NCBI GenBank assembly: GCA_002400415.1
Contig: DGQP01000016.1
Location: 62,001-126,000, forward strand
Direction of reading: 5' to 3'
Length of the DNA: 64,000 nucleotides
DNA from: Chitinophagaceae bacterium UBA4411
GTDB taxonomy: Bacteria; Bacteroidota; Bacteroidia; Chitinophagales; Chitinophagaceae
Positions 39,886 to 49,010 of this stretch are shown here, piece after piece. Each line of letters opens with the position of its first letter. Position 1 is the stretch's first letter. The translations under genes were made by a program, and so were the position numbers. The notes beneath the pieces were generated by a model. That model did no database searches. It saw only the letters and a list, made by a program, of their open reading frames with translations, and was not told the DNA's origin.

Positions 39886-42612
39886 TTATTGCAGCAACGA
39901 TTTTACCTTTTCAATTACCTGTTGCAGGTGGCTTATATCCTGCCCTCCTGCCGTGGCTAATGTTTTTTGTCCGCCGCCGCCCCCTTTTATCAGCGGCGCA
40001 ATATGTTCCTTAATGATCTTCCCTGCATCTAAGTTTTTGGCAGCTGCCACGGTATCCGACATACCAACAGCAACGAAAGGCTTGCCGCCGATATTGGCAC
40101 AAAGCACAGCTATATGATCACGGAGATGGTTCTTCAGGTCGAAACATAATTTCTTGAGTGCATCCGCATTGCCAACTTCCACGATATCGCCAATAAAATT
40201 CACGCTATTGATGATCTCATCTTTCTGCAACAATTCGTTCCGGATGATTACTAACTGCCGGGCCTCCATTGATTCAACATGTTTTTTCAGTTCGGCATTT
40301 TCAGCCTGCAGGTTCTCCACAGCTTTCAGCAGGTCTTTTGGATTTTTCAGTGTTTCTTTTACCGAAGCAATCAATGCAGCCTGCTCATTAATATAGTGCA
40401 GGGCCTGTTCACCACATACGGCCTCCACCCGGCGGACACCGGCTGCCACGGCTGATTCACTGGTAAGTTTGAATAAACCCAGTTCGCCGGTGGCGCCCAC
40501 ATGCGTACCGCCACATAACTCCACGGAATAGTTGGGATCCATGATCACCACTCTCACCACATCGCCATATTTTTCGCCGAACAACGCCATGGCGCCCAAT
40601 TGCATGGCTTCGTCTTTTGGCATCGACTTAATAACCACAGGTATATTAGCCCTGATCTTTTCATTCACCAGTTCTTCCACTTTGGCCATCTCTTCCTCCG
40701 TTACTTTGGCAAAATGAGAAAAGTCGAAACGCAGGTGCTCTTCGTTGACCAAAGAACCTTTTTGTGCCACATGATTGCCCAGTACTTTTCTCAGCGCTGC
40801 ATGTAACAAGTGGGTGGCCGAGTGATGCAGTTCGGTCTGTTTTCTTTTTGTTACATCCACCCCGGCAATTACTTCACCGGAAAGATCAGCGGGAATGGTT
40901 TCGGCAAAATGAATGATGAGGTCATTATCTTTTTTGGTATCAATGACAGACACAGACTCATTACCAATTTTCAATTGCCCCCGGTCGCCCACCTGGCCGC
41001 CGCTTTCAGCATAAAAAGGTGTTGTATCCAGTACAAGCTGGTATAGTTCTTTGCCTTTGGCTTTTACTTTCCTGTATTTTAAAACCGATGCCCGGGCTTC
41101 TAATGAATCATAACCAACGAATTTGTTGGAACCCTCTTTGAGAACGATCCAGTCTCCGGCATCAATTGTACCGGCTGCGCGGGAACGGTCTTTTTGCTTT
41201 TGCATCTCCTGATTGAATTCCTGAACATCAACTGTAAATCCTTTTTCTCTTGCCATCAATTCAGTTAAATCCAAAGGGAATCCATATGTATCGTAAAGTA
41301 CAAATGCAAATTGCCCAGAGATTTTCCCTTCTTTTATCCCTTTGAATAAGTTCTTTTTATCAAATTCTAACTCCCCCTGTTCCTCGTTATATATTACAGG
41401 AATAAAAGATTCATTGTTAACTATTTTTTCTGCATCAGGATGCTCCAAAGAACTCGTTATATAATGCTCAAATCGCCCTATTCCTTTATCTAGTGTTCTC
41501 AAAAATGCATCTTCTTCTTCTTTTACCACTTTACTTACAAAATCAACCTGTTTTTGTAATTCAGGAAAAACAGTTTGGAACTGTTTGGCCAATACCGGTA
41601 CCAGTTGCACCAGCAACGGTTGTTTATAGCCGAGATAGGAATAATAATACCGTACTGCCCTTCTCAATATCCGGCGGATCACATACCCTGCACCCGTATT
41701 GGAAGGTAACTGACCATCCGCTATTGTAAAACTGATAGCCCGGATATGATCCGCTAATACCCGGAATGCCACCGCTTCTTTGGTATCGCTGTAGTCATAT
41801 TTTTTTCCAGCGATCTTTTCAATAACAGCAATCGTATCCGTGAAAATATCCGAATCATAGTTCGACGTCTTTCCCTGTATCACCCTCACCAGTCTCTCCA
41901 GCCCCATTCCGGTGTCCACATGTTTGGCGGGCAGGGGCTCAAGGCTTCCATCCTTTTTCCGGTTGAACTGGATGAATACATTGTTCCAGATCTCCATCAC
42001 CATTCCTGTATCATCATTATTCACCCTTGAGTGGCCATCATTGTTGGCTTCAGGGCGGGTGTCATAATGGATTTCGGTACAGGGGCCACAGGGACCCGTA
42101 TCCCCCATTTCCCAGAAATTATCTTTTTTATTACCTAATAATATCCTGTCTTCCGCAATTACTTTTTTCCATTCGTTATACGCTTCTTCATCCCTCGGTA
42201 ATCCTTCTTTTTCATCGCCTTCAAAAATGGTCACGTAAAGGCGGCTTTTGTCCAGCTTATATACTTCCGTCAGCAGTTCCCAGCTCCAGGCAATCGCTTC
42301 TTTCTTGAAGTAGTCACCAAAGCTCCAGTTGCCCAGCATTTCAAACATGGTGTGATGGTAGGTATCCACCCCCACTTCTTCCAGGTCGTTGTGTTTGCCG
42401 CTTACCCGCAAACATTTCTGCGTATCGGCCGCCCGGTTATACGGCGCCTGTTTATTGCCCAGGAAATAATCCTTGAACTGGTTCATCCCGGCATTGGTAA
42501 ACATGAGGGTGGGATCGTTTTTCACCACGATGGGGGCTGAAGGAACAATCGTGTGCCCTTTGGAGTGGAAAAAATCCAGAAAAGCTTTACGTATATCTGC
42601 GCTGGTCATCAT
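39886..42612 (-). CDS. alaS: Alanyl-tRNA synthetase
   Basis: Class II synthetase charging tRNA-Ala, with an editing domain that clears Ser- and Gly-tRNA-Ala. It has 908 residues with all domains: an aminoacylation core opening with SADIRKAFLDFFHSKGHTIVPS, motif MFTNAGMNQFKDYF and GCGPCTE-type GDTGPCGPCTEIHYD; an editing domain with HSATHLLHAALR and the zinc cysteine/histidines CGGTHVGATGEL; and a C-Ala domain ending at KVKSLLQ. Full length with no oddity. Confidence 0.97.
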   Translation of the reverse strand: MMTSADIRKAFLDFFHSKGHTIVPSAPIVVKNDPTLMFTNAGMNQFKDYFLGNKQAPYNRAADTQKCLRVSGKHNDLEEVGVDTYHHTMFEMLGNWSFGDYFKKEAIAWSWELLTEVYKLDKSRLYVTIFEGDEKEGLPRDEEAYNEWKKVIAEDRILLGNKKDNFWEMGDTGPCGPCTEIHYDTRPEANNDGHSRVNNDDTGMVMEIWNNVFIQFNRKKDGSLEPLPAKHVDTGMGLERLVRVIQGKTSNYDSDIFTDTIAVIEKIAGKKYDYSDTKEAVAFRVLADHIRAISFTIADGQLPSNTGAGYVIRRILRRAVRYYYSYLGYKQPLLVQLVPVLAKQFQTVFPELQKQVDFVSKVVKEEEDAFLRTLDKGIGRFEHYITSSLEHPDAEKIVNNESFIPVIYNEEQGELEFDKKNLFKGIKEGKISGQFAFVLYDTYGFPLDLTELMAREKGFTVDVQEFNQEMQKQKDRSRAAGTIDAGDWIVLKEGSNKFVGYDSLEARASVLKYRKVKAKGKELYQLVLDTTPFYAESGGQVGDRGQLKIGNESVSVIDTKKDNDLIIHFAETIPADLSGEVIAGVDVTKRKQTELHHSATHLLHAALRKVLGNHVAQKGSLVNEEHLRFDFSHFAKVTEEEMAKVEELVNEKIRANIPVVIKSMPKDEAMQLGAMALFGEKYGDVVRVVIMDPNYSVELCGGTHVGATGELGLFKLTSESAVAAGVRRVEAVCGEQALHYINEQAALIASVKETLKNPKDLLKAVENLQAENAELKKHVESMEARQLVIIRNELLQKDEIINSVNFIGDIVEVGNADALKKLCFDLKNHLRDHIAVLCANIGGKPFVAVGMSDTVAAAKNLDAGKIIKEHIAPLIKGGGGGQKTLATAGGQDISHLQQVIEKVKSLLQ

Positions 42613-42654
42613 AAATGTTGCTCCGGTTGGGTTGATTTTTGCTTATTAAGGGCC

Positions 42655-42662
42655 TATATTTG
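42655..42662 (+). promoter_or_regulatory. Promoter of the M23 peptidase gene (-33 TTG and -7 TATATTTG)
   Basis: TATATTTG matches TAnnTTTG, with TTG at 42632-42634 placed 20 bp upstream, the expected -33 spacing. The leader to the ATG at 42787 would be about 120 nt. Confidence 0.55.
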
Positions 42663-42786
42663 TTTCCCTTGTAAAGGTGGGCAAAAGTACGGATTCAAAC
42701 GTAGTCATCCCAATGAGATGGCCGGTTCCACCGCTTGCAGGAAAGGCGCCGATTTCAATATTCCAACTATAGCTGCCCGGCAGGGT

Positions 42787-43758
42787 ATGAAAAAGATCAA
42801 GTATTACTATAACACCAATACACTCCGGTATGAAAAACTGGAAACTCCCCTGCGGGTCAAATTGTTGCGTGTATTTGGTTTTGTAGCAGCCGCTTTTGTT
42901 ACCGCCGCCCTGATCTCCTATGCTGCTTTCCAGTTTATCGGGTCTCCAAAAGAAAAAATATTACAGCGGCAAAATGAGAACCTCAGGGACCGTTACGATG
43001 ACCTGCAGGAAGACCTGAAATCCATCCAGCAGCAGATGCAGGAGCTGGAGAAAAGAGATAACAACGTGTACCGTGCTATTTTCGAAGCTAACCCGATCCC
43101 TGACAGCGCCAGGGCCAAAGAGCAGGCTATCCAAAAAGAAATAGCCACGGTAGAAAGAATGAAGGACAATGAACTGGTGGCTTCCATACAAACCACGCTG
43201 GATAACCTGGCCAGCCGGATCGGTACACAGCAGAAATCGTACAATGAAATTGACAAGCTGGTGGCCAATAAAGAGCAGTTGCTCTCGCATACACCTGCTA
43301 TACAACCCGTCAGTAATAAAGACCTGAACCGGGTGGCCTCCGGTTTCGGCTACCGCATCGACCCGGTGTATAAAACCATGAAGATGCATGCCGGGCTCGA
43401 CTTTGCTGCGCCACAGGGAACTCCTATTTATGCTACCGCTGATGGGACTGTTTCTACGGCTGGCAACACTGGCAATGGCTACGGTAACCATGTGATCATC
43501 AACCATGGTTATGGCTATGAAACATTGTACGGCCATATGGTGAGGGTGAAAGCGAAGAACGGGCAGGTGGTGAAAAGAGGCGAAGTGATTGGCTGGGTGG
43601 GCAGCACGGGTAAATCAACCGGGCCGCACTGCCATTATGAAGTACATAAGTACGGCAACAAGATTGACCCTATCTATTTCTTTTATAACGACCTGACACC
43701 TGAACAATTCGACCTGCTCCTGAAGAAAGCGGCAGCTTCTAATCAAAGCTTTGATTAA
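42787..43758 (+). CDS. M23 family metallopeptidase (LytM-type), membrane-anchored
   Basis: A 323-residue cell-wall peptidase or amidase activator. One membrane helix (about residues 28-52) is followed by a coiled coil (about 55-135) and a C-terminal LytM/M23 domain. Zinc ligands are H201 and D205 in MHAGLD, and H281-C-H283 in GPHCHYE. The coiled coil plus M23 layout resembles envelope septum hydrolases or their activators. The ATG at 42787 is preferred because family homology starts with KKIKYYYNTNTLRYEKL; the leader from the promoter at 42655 is long. Divergent from alaS. Confidence 0.9.
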   Translation: MKKIKYYYNTNTLRYEKLETPLRVKLLRVFGFVAAAFVTAALISYAAFQFIGSPKEKILQRQNENLRDRYDDLQEDLKSIQQQMQELEKRDNNVYRAIFEANPIPDSARAKEQAIQKEIATVERMKDNELVASIQTTLDNLASRIGTQQKSYNEIDKLVANKEQLLSHTPAIQPVSNKDLNRVASGFGYRIDPVYKTMKMHAGLDFAAPQGTPIYATADGTVSTAGNTGNGYGNHVIINHGYGYETLYGHMVRVKAKNGQVVKRGEVIGWVGSTGKSTGPHCHYEVHKYGNKIDPIYFFYNDLTPEQFDLLLKKAAASNQSFD

Positions 43759-43861
43759 GAAAAACTGATAGTGCCTGATCAGCTGACAGCTTTCTTATTT
43801 TTCCACACTGTTACCAGAATGTTACCAGCGGCAGCGGGCTTCGTATCTTTACCCGTCCATT

Positions 43862-44437
43862 ATGGCGAAACAGCTGACACAGATAACCTTTGATTTTTCT
43901 GTTCCCGAAGAACCGGTGAAAGAAGTGACGCCTGTAGTGGAAGAACCGGTTGTCACCCTTGCAAAAGAAGAGCCCTCGCCCATCGAAATACCGGAAGAAG
44001 AAAAAGCCGGCGTGAAAGTGATCGTTAAATTAAAAGAAAAGAAGAAATCGACACGGGGCCGGAAATCATTAAAGGATATTGAGACCGGGGCCGACCTGAT
44101 CCAGATCCCGCCGGATGATATACTTTTCCAGAAACAATATTATTCCATTGGTGATGTGGCCCGGATGTTCCGGGAAAATCAATCCCTGATTCGCTACTGG
44201 GAAACCGAGTTTGATATTTTACAACCCCGTAAGAACCGTAAAGGTGACCGGTTTTTTCGCCCGGTGGACATCAAGAACCTCGTAATGATCTATGACCTGC
44301 TCCGCCGCCGTAAGTTCACCATTGAAGGTGCCAAAGATTATCTGAAGAAAAATAAAAAAGCCGAAGAGAAATTTGCCATGATCCAGTCTTTACAAAAGAT
44401 CAAAGATTTCCTGCTGGAGCTGAAAGCAAATTTGTGA
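43862..44437 (+). CDS. MerR family transcriptional regulator
   Basis: A 191-residue DNA-binding protein. Residues 1-90 are a low-complexity Pro/Glu/Lys-rich extension unlike usual MerR proteins. A MerR helix-turn-helix domain follows at about 92-165 (YYSIGDVARMFRENQSLIRYWE, RKNRKGDRFFRPVDIKNL). The C terminus is a short coiled coil with no ligand-binding domain and no Cys, so metal sensing is unlikely. This form is common in Bacteroidota; targets are unknown. A TATCTTTA near-match to the -7 box lies about 15 bp upstream. Confidence 0.9.
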   Translation: MAKQLTQITFDFSVPEEPVKEVTPVVEEPVVTLAKEEPSPIEIPEEEKAGVKVIVKLKEKKKSTRGRKSLKDIETGADLIQIPPDDILFQKQYYSIGDVARMFRENQSLIRYWETEFDILQPRKNRKGDRFFRPVDIKNLVMIYDLLRRRKFTIEGAKDYLKKNKKAEEKFAMIQSLQKIKDFLLELKANL

Positions 44438-44580
44438 CAGACGACGGTCCGCGGACAATAAAATTTCCCTAACGTATTATCTTGCCTTTATTAAACGACC
44501 AGCTGTTGACTGCGGCCTATAGCCGGTCGCCGGGTTTGCAACTTTAACGGTTCATCTTTCATCATTTGACCACAGCCTTT

Positions 44581-44588
44581 TACTTTTG
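44581..44588 (+). promoter_or_regulatory. -7 promoter element of the thioredoxin-like gene
   Basis: TACTTTTG, exact TAnnTTTG match; predicted leader about 15 nt to the ATG at 44609. Confidence 0.5.
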
Positions 44589-44608
44589 TCCCTCTTTATT
44601 CTGAATCT

Positions 44609-45136
44609 ATGAAGAAAATTATTCCTGTATTCCTCCTGGCATTGTTGTTCAGCTCAGTCATAACAGCCCAGAACCAGTTCCAGGTACTGGTGGAACGGCC
44701 TGGTGAAAAATCGCTGAAAGGAATTATTTCCCGTGAAGTGCTGGAAGCCGATAGTTCTTTTACCAGCTGGTATATAACTAATCAAAAGGCATATACCCCG
44801 CATAGCCTTGCAGTAGCCGCATTAAAACAGCATGGCGATTCTATCCAGATCATCGCTTTTATGGGTACCTGGTGCGAGGACTCCCATTTTATCATTCCGA
44901 AATTTTTTGCCCTGGCTGATGCTGCCGGCTTTTCAAATAAACATATCACCCTTGTTGGAACGGACAGGGATAAAAAAACACTCGGCAATCTTTGCGAAAG
45001 CCTGAATGTAAAAAATGTTCCGACCCTGATCGTTATGAAAGACGGTAAAGAATTGGGAAGAGTGATTGAATATGGGAAAACCGGCTTATGGGATAAAGAA
45101 CTCGGCCAGGTAATCAACTCGGGCTTTTCGCAATAA
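44609..45136 (+). CDS. Exported thioredoxin-fold protein with a WCEDS motif
   Basis: A 175-residue protein with signal peptide (residues 1-20) and a thioredoxin fold. In place of CxxC it has G-T-W-C89-E-D-S, so only the first cysteine of the motif is kept; a second Cys (129) is far away in the fold. IIAFMGTWCEDS and VPTLIVMKDGKELGR match thioredoxin strands. It may reduce or isomerise a partner by a monothiol route, or use C129 as a resolving Cys. The gap of 172 bp before it has no other gene. Convergent with mscS after 3 bp. Confidence 0.8.
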   Translation: MKKIIPVFLLALLFSSVITAQNQFQVLVERPGEKSLKGIISREVLEADSSFTSWYITNQKAYTPHSLAVAALKQHGDSIQIIAFMGTWCEDSHFIIPKFFALADAAGFSNKHITLVGTDRDKKTLGNLCESLNVKNVPTLIVMKDGKELGRVIEYGKTGLWDKELGQVINSGFSQ

Positions 45137-45139
45137 CAA

Positions 45140-46234
45140 TTATGGCTTTGGCTGGGATACGATCTTAATATCCGTACTGGTGCCTGCAATTTCAATTTTC
45201 AGTTCTTCCAGCAGTTTGATCGACTGCAGATTCACTTCCTGCTTCACTGCATTGAAATCCCGGATGGTAACCGGCGCTGTGTAATAATCAGCCGTTATTA
45301 CGATAGCAGTAGCGGTGATCTCTGACAGCAGCACATTTGCTTCTTCAATTTCCCTTCTGTCAGCTATTCTTTTTATCCCGGCAATCAGTAATTCCAGCTT
45401 ATGGGAGGAGGTTTCCAAACCCACTTCCAGCCGCAGGTCACCACGGCGTTGTGTACGCAGGGAGAGGTTATCCAAAATGGTATCCACCATCTGTTTATTA
45501 GGTACCGTCACAAATGTTTTCTGCTCTGTTCTTATTCTTGTGCTCCGCAACCCTATCTTCTCCACCACTCCTGTCACAGCCTGCACTTTCACCAGGTCGC
45601 CGGTGGTAAAGGGCTTATCGAAAAAGATAATAAAGGAAGCGATCAGGTTCTCAATACTTTCCCGCAAGGCCAGAGCGATGGCAGCACCCACGATACTCAG
45701 ACCGGTGAGCAAGCTGCCGATATTCATATTAAAGGCATAGTTCAGCACCATCATCGTACCAATGATGACAAGAATCACTTTAAAGAAATCCTTGAAAAAA
45801 ACGATCAGCTGGTTATCCGACTGGTCAGGAGTCAGGTTAGCTCTTTTCTCCAGTATCATGGCAATAAAATCAATCATCCGTAACAGCAACCTGATAAAAG
45901 AAACAATCAGGATGATCGTACCCAGGCAATGAATAATATCTTCTACCGTATACTTATATACTTCGATATTGAAGTCTTGCGGGAATTTGAGTTTATGCAG
46001 GGAGATAATAGACACCAGTATCAGCAGGAAAAACCCAAGCGGCTTTACCACAAGATTGATGAATGATCTCTTATCAACATCTTTCCAGATACTGTGTACC
46101 ACGCTGAACAGCAAACCGGCGAAATAACGGGAGATAAATCTCTTCAGTATCAGTACAAAAAGGATGACACCAGCTACAATGAAATAGTTCTTTACAGGAT
46201 TACCGAACCATATTCTTTCAAAAAAATCATGCAT
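45140..46234 (-). CDS. MscS family mechanosensitive ion channel
   Basis: Inner-membrane channel of 364 residues that relieves osmotic pressure. Four to five helices are at about residues 16-36, 58-80, 95-120 and 150-185. The pore helix (GLSIVGAAIALALRESIENLIASF, near 180-205) has the Gly/Ala pattern of MscS TM3. The cytoplasmic beta domain carries FDKPFTTGDLVKVQAVTGVVEKIGLRSTRIRT, followed by the alpha-beta C-terminal part. It is downstream of the lpxH-propeller genes but may be separately expressed, with a 77-bp gap. Confidence 0.93.
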   Translation of the reverse strand: MHDFFERIWFGNPVKNYFIVAGVILFVLILKRFISRYFAGLLFSVVHSIWKDVDKRSFINLVVKPLGFFLLILVSIISLHKLKFPQDFNIEVYKYTVEDIIHCLGTIILIVSFIRLLLRMIDFIAMILEKRANLTPDQSDNQLIVFFKDFFKVILVIIGTMMVLNYAFNMNIGSLLTGLSIVGAAIALALRESIENLIASFIIFFDKPFTTGDLVKVQAVTGVVEKIGLRSTRIRTEQKTFVTVPNKQMVDTILDNLSLRTQRRGDLRLEVGLETSSHKLELLIAGIKRIADRREIEEANVLLSEITATAIVITADYYTAPVTIRDFNAVKQEVNLQSIKLLEELKIEIAGTSTDIKIVSQPKP

Positions 46235-46311
46235 GAAGCAAAATTATTGAATAATGTGGTAGTTAACCACCCGGCAGTAATGATCACCCGGAAATTTACC
46301 CTGCGTTTCAA

Positions 46312-47121
46312 TCAGCGAAATGAGTACACTTCGATACGATCTTTTTTTAAGGCATACAAACGGGCAGATGAAAAATTAAAAGAACGGCTGTTATAGATCT
46401 CCTCCGGCATTTTCCATTCATCCAGCCGGAAACTGCTGATCTCGTAGCGATGTAATATATCAGCAGTAGAGCCGAAAATATATTTACCGGTCACTTTAAA
46501 ATTTTGCCAGCCACTGATGAGTATCTTGTTTTTTAAAGCCCCGTAATAATCAAATACAAAAACAGGCTGCAGAGAATCATAAAGATATACATACTGGTCC
46601 TGGTCAAATATTTTCTGCGGAGCAGGCGCCTGGCCGAACAATTGCCGGAAATCAGGTGTTTCCGATAATATCTTTCCGTCCTCATCTACTTTTTTCAGCT
46701 TACTTTCCAGTTCATCAAATACCCAGATTTTATTATCATAGGATTGGGCGATTGCTTTGGCCTGCAGGATATTTTGTTTACGAAGATCAATACTGTTGAC
46801 CACATTTAAAAAGCGGTCCAGCACTACCACCGTGGCAAAATCCTTATAAAACAATAGTACTTTCAGCGGGTTTGACACATCAATCAGTGTGGCTTGCCCG
46901 AACCTTTTTACATCGTTGAAGATGGCTACTGAATCTCCATTCGCATTCAGTTTCTTAACCTGGTTACGGCTGTTAAGGATGTAAATATTATCCAGGTTAT
47001 CTACGGTAAAACTGACGATATCCCCGGTAATCGTCCTTACCAGTTTGAACGAGGTATCCGCCTGCCCCTCAACAGCGGGAACAAGGAAAAACAATAACAG
47101 TATGTTCAATATCTTCTTCAT
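46312..47121 (-). CDS. Hypothetical secreted propeller-like protein
   Basis: A 269-residue exported protein with a signal peptide (cleavage near VEGQ). Repeated strands with YILNSRNQVKKL, IWVFDELESKLKKVD and VYLYDSLQPVFVFD patterns suggest a six-bladed beta-propeller of the NHL or 6-bladed type. No catalytic motif is visible. Its start codon overlaps the lpxH stop by 1 bp on the same strand, so it belongs to the rsfS-ftsH-lpxH operon. Function is unknown. Confidence 0.7.
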   Translation of the reverse strand: MKKILNILLLFFLVPAVEGQADTSFKLVRTITGDIVSFTVDNLDNIYILNSRNQVKKLNANGDSVAIFNDVKRFGQATLIDVSNPLKVLLFYKDFATVVVLDRFLNVVNSIDLRKQNILQAKAIAQSYDNKIWVFDELESKLKKVDEDGKILSETPDFRQLFGQAPAPQKIFDQDQYVYLYDSLQPVFVFDYYGALKNKILISGWQNFKVTGKYIFGSTADILHRYEISSFRLDEWKMPEEIYNSRSFNFSSARLYALKKDRIEVYSFR

Positions 47122-47903
47122 CAGTTGCGGACGATCTTGTTTTCCTGCCCGGCAAATGATTTTAGTTCCATTTTTTCTCCATCGAAGACGGCATAGGTAA
47201 AATACCGGATCCAGTCGCCAAGGTTAATATACCGGCTGCCTTGTGGGAGACGATAATCAATAGCCAAATGTCTGTGCCCAAAGACAAAAAAATCGAAATT
47301 TTCTTTTTGCAGCACTTCTTTACAGTAGATAATAAGCCACTCCTTGTCCTCACCCAAAAAAATTTCTTCAGCGCTTCCGGTCTGGGCCCGGCTGCGCCGG
47401 CTCAGGTAATTGGCCAGCCCCACACCAATTACAGGTGGCAGTATGCCAAACAACCATTGGCATACCGGGTTACGGAAGATTTTTTTTAGCCTTTTATATC
47501 CATGATCCCCGGGGCCGAGCCCATCTCCATGACCAATCAGGATTTTTTTCCCAAAACGTTCAAACTCTTTAGGTTCATAATAAACCGGCATATTCAGCTC
47601 CTGCTGAAAATATTCTTTCATCCACATATCATGATTACCTACAAAAAAATGAAGTTGCACACCGGCATCTGATAATTCGGCCAGCTTACCTAACAAACGA
47701 ACATACCCTTTGGGAACTACTTTCCTGTATTCATACCAGAAGTCGAACATATCACCCACTAAAAAGATCTCTCCCGCATCATTTTTAATTTCATCAAGGA
47801 ATTGTACCAGCAGTTTTTCCCGTTCCAGGCTTTTGACATGATCCGGGGCACCGAGATGAAAGTCGGAAAGAAAGTATATTTTTTTTTGAGCAGGTTGTTG
47901 CAC
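47121..47903 (-). CDS. lpxH: UDP-2,3-diacylglucosamine diphosphatase-like phosphoesterase
   Basis: Calcineurin-like metallophosphoesterase that hydrolyses UDP-2,3-diacylglucosamine to lipid X in lipid A synthesis, at the membrane face. It has 260 residues. The metal-binding sequence is complete: SDFHLG (13-18), GDMFDFW near 51, GNHD near 92, GHGDG near 122 and FGHRH near 210. It overlaps the propeller gene by 1 bp and follows the GGCT gene by 8 bp, within the ftsH operon. LpxH versus another calcineurin family cannot be settled without other lpx genes nearby. Confidence 0.85.
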   Translation of the reverse strand: MQQPAQKKIYFLSDFHLGAPDHVKSLEREKLLVQFLDEIKNDAGEIFLVGDMFDFWYEYRKVVPKGYVRLLGKLAELSDAGVQLHFFVGNHDMWMKEYFQQELNMPVYYEPKEFERFGKKILIGHGDGLGPGDHGYKRLKKIFRNPVCQWLFGILPPVIGVGLANYLSRRSRAQTGSAEEIFLGEDKEWLIIYCKEVLQKENFDFFVFGHRHLAIDYRLPQGSRYINLGDWIRYFTYAVFDGEKMELKSFAGQENKIVRN

Positions 47904-47911
47904 GCAGTAGC

Positions 47912-48337
47912 TTATTTCTTATCCCGGATATATTGTAATACGTCACCCGATTCAATTTGTGGCCTGCCGCTCACATCTCCGTTGTACCAATACATCCAGG
48001 CCCTGGTGATGGAATCATTTATTAAAATATCAGCAAGATCACGGTAGTAAAGTTTCTCTTCATCATCTTCTGCTGCCACGCCTTCATAATCATCCAGCTG
48101 GCCAATGGCCCAGGAAAATTCTGCTTCGTTGGTAATGGAATATAGTTCACCAACTATGAATTTATCTTCCGTTGTGGGAACTGCAGCCGGGTATTCGCCC
48201 ATATCATACAGCACACCTTTCACTTTGGCCTCGCCTGTGAATGTAAAGAAGCGGCTGATATACTCATAAGCCGCACTGTGAAAACCACTGCGCAATGAAC
48301 CATACACGAATAACTGGTAAACCCTGGCATTTGTCAT
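47912..48337 (-). CDS. Gamma-glutamylcyclotransferase-like (GGCT) protein
   Basis: A 141-residue protein of the GGCT/AIG2-like fold. The nucleotide- or substrate-binding loop VYGSLRSG lies at residues 11-18, and the catalytic-type acidic residues with LDDYEG near 90-95 are present. Family members release pyroglutamate from gamma-glutamyl amines or peptides; the substrate here is unknown. It lies in the minus-strand operon between the LUD gene (30 bp upstream) and lpxH (8 bp downstream). Confidence 0.82.
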   Translation of the reverse strand: MTNARVYQLFVYGSLRSGFHSAAYEYISRFFTFTGEAKVKGVLYDMGEYPAAVPTTEDKFIVGELYSITNEAEFSWAIGQLDDYEGVAAEDDEEKLYYRDLADILINDSITRAWMYWYNGDVSGRPQIESGDVLQYIRDKK

Positions 48338-48367
48338 GCCTTAAAATTACTAAAGGAGAGCGGAATT

Positions 48368-49003
48368 TCAGGACTCAACGAGGAATAAATAAACTTCTTT
48401 AGGGCCATGTACACCCACTACCAATGTCTTTTCAATATCGGCGGTACGGCTGGGTCCTGTTGCAAAACTGATCAGCGAAGGGAGCTGATTGCCGTATTTA
48501 TCCTTCATCAATTGCAACCCATCCTTCAGGTCATACACCAGTTGCCGGGTAAACGCAATGCAGACATGAACCGGTGCATATATGCTGGCTGTTCTTCCCC
48601 CGGGTTGGGCGGCACTTAATACAACAGAACCGGTTCTTGCAACCAAACATTCACAACCGGTAACAGAAACATCGCAATCAGCCAGGCCGGTTTTTACGAT
48701 CCTGTCACTGATAGAGCCGGCAACGGGTTCAATCAATTTATCTTCCAGGCAAAAAACCTTGTTCCAGTTCTGTTTCTTCACCAAACTGCTCAATTGAAAA
48801 GCCAGTTCCTGCTGGTTGATACAAAAAACAAACCGTCCCTGTAGTTTGGAAAACTGTTCAGCAAATTCAATTTCAAGTTCCTGTTGTGAAGGATGAAACA
48901 CAGAAGTATTTCCTTCACTGCCGGGAAAAGGGACAGGCGTTGGATGACTCAACGCCTTTCTTATTTTTTTCAGAATGTTCTCTTTGGAAGTAGATATACT
49001 CAT
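48368..49003 (-). CDS. LUD domain protein, LutC/YkgG type
   Basis: A 211-residue protein of the lactate-utilisation (LUD) superfamily. It has KENILKKIRKALSHPTPVPFP at the start and the conserved LVARTGSVVLSA, GGRTASIYAPVHVCIA near 130 and SFATGPSRTADIEKTLVVGVHGPKEV near 178-203. In LutABC this protein is one subunit of a lactate oxidation complex with iron-sulfur partners, but no lutA or lutB is nearby. In Bacteroidota a lone LUD gene often sits just downstream of ftsH, as here (7-bp gap). The role in this context is unknown. Confidence 0.85.
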   Translation of the reverse strand: MSISTSKENILKKIRKALSHPTPVPFPGSEGNTSVFHPSQQELEIEFAEQFSKLQGRFVFCINQQELAFQLSSLVKKQNWNKVFCLEDKLIEPVAGSISDRIVKTGLADCDVSVTGCECLVARTGSVVLSAAQPGGRTASIYAPVHVCIAFTRQLVYDLKDGLQLMKDKYGNQLPSLISFATGPSRTADIEKTLVVGVHGPKEVYLFLVES

Positions 49004-49010
49004 ATGCCTT

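Noticed and set aside
42553..42786. Extension of the M23 peptidase upstream into alaS
   Set aside because: The stretch overlaps the alaS start and the promoter at 42655; homology starts at 42787.
46094..46396. Plus-strand reading frame between mscS and the propeller gene
   Set aside because: It is antisense to two well-supported genes and lacks any family similarity.
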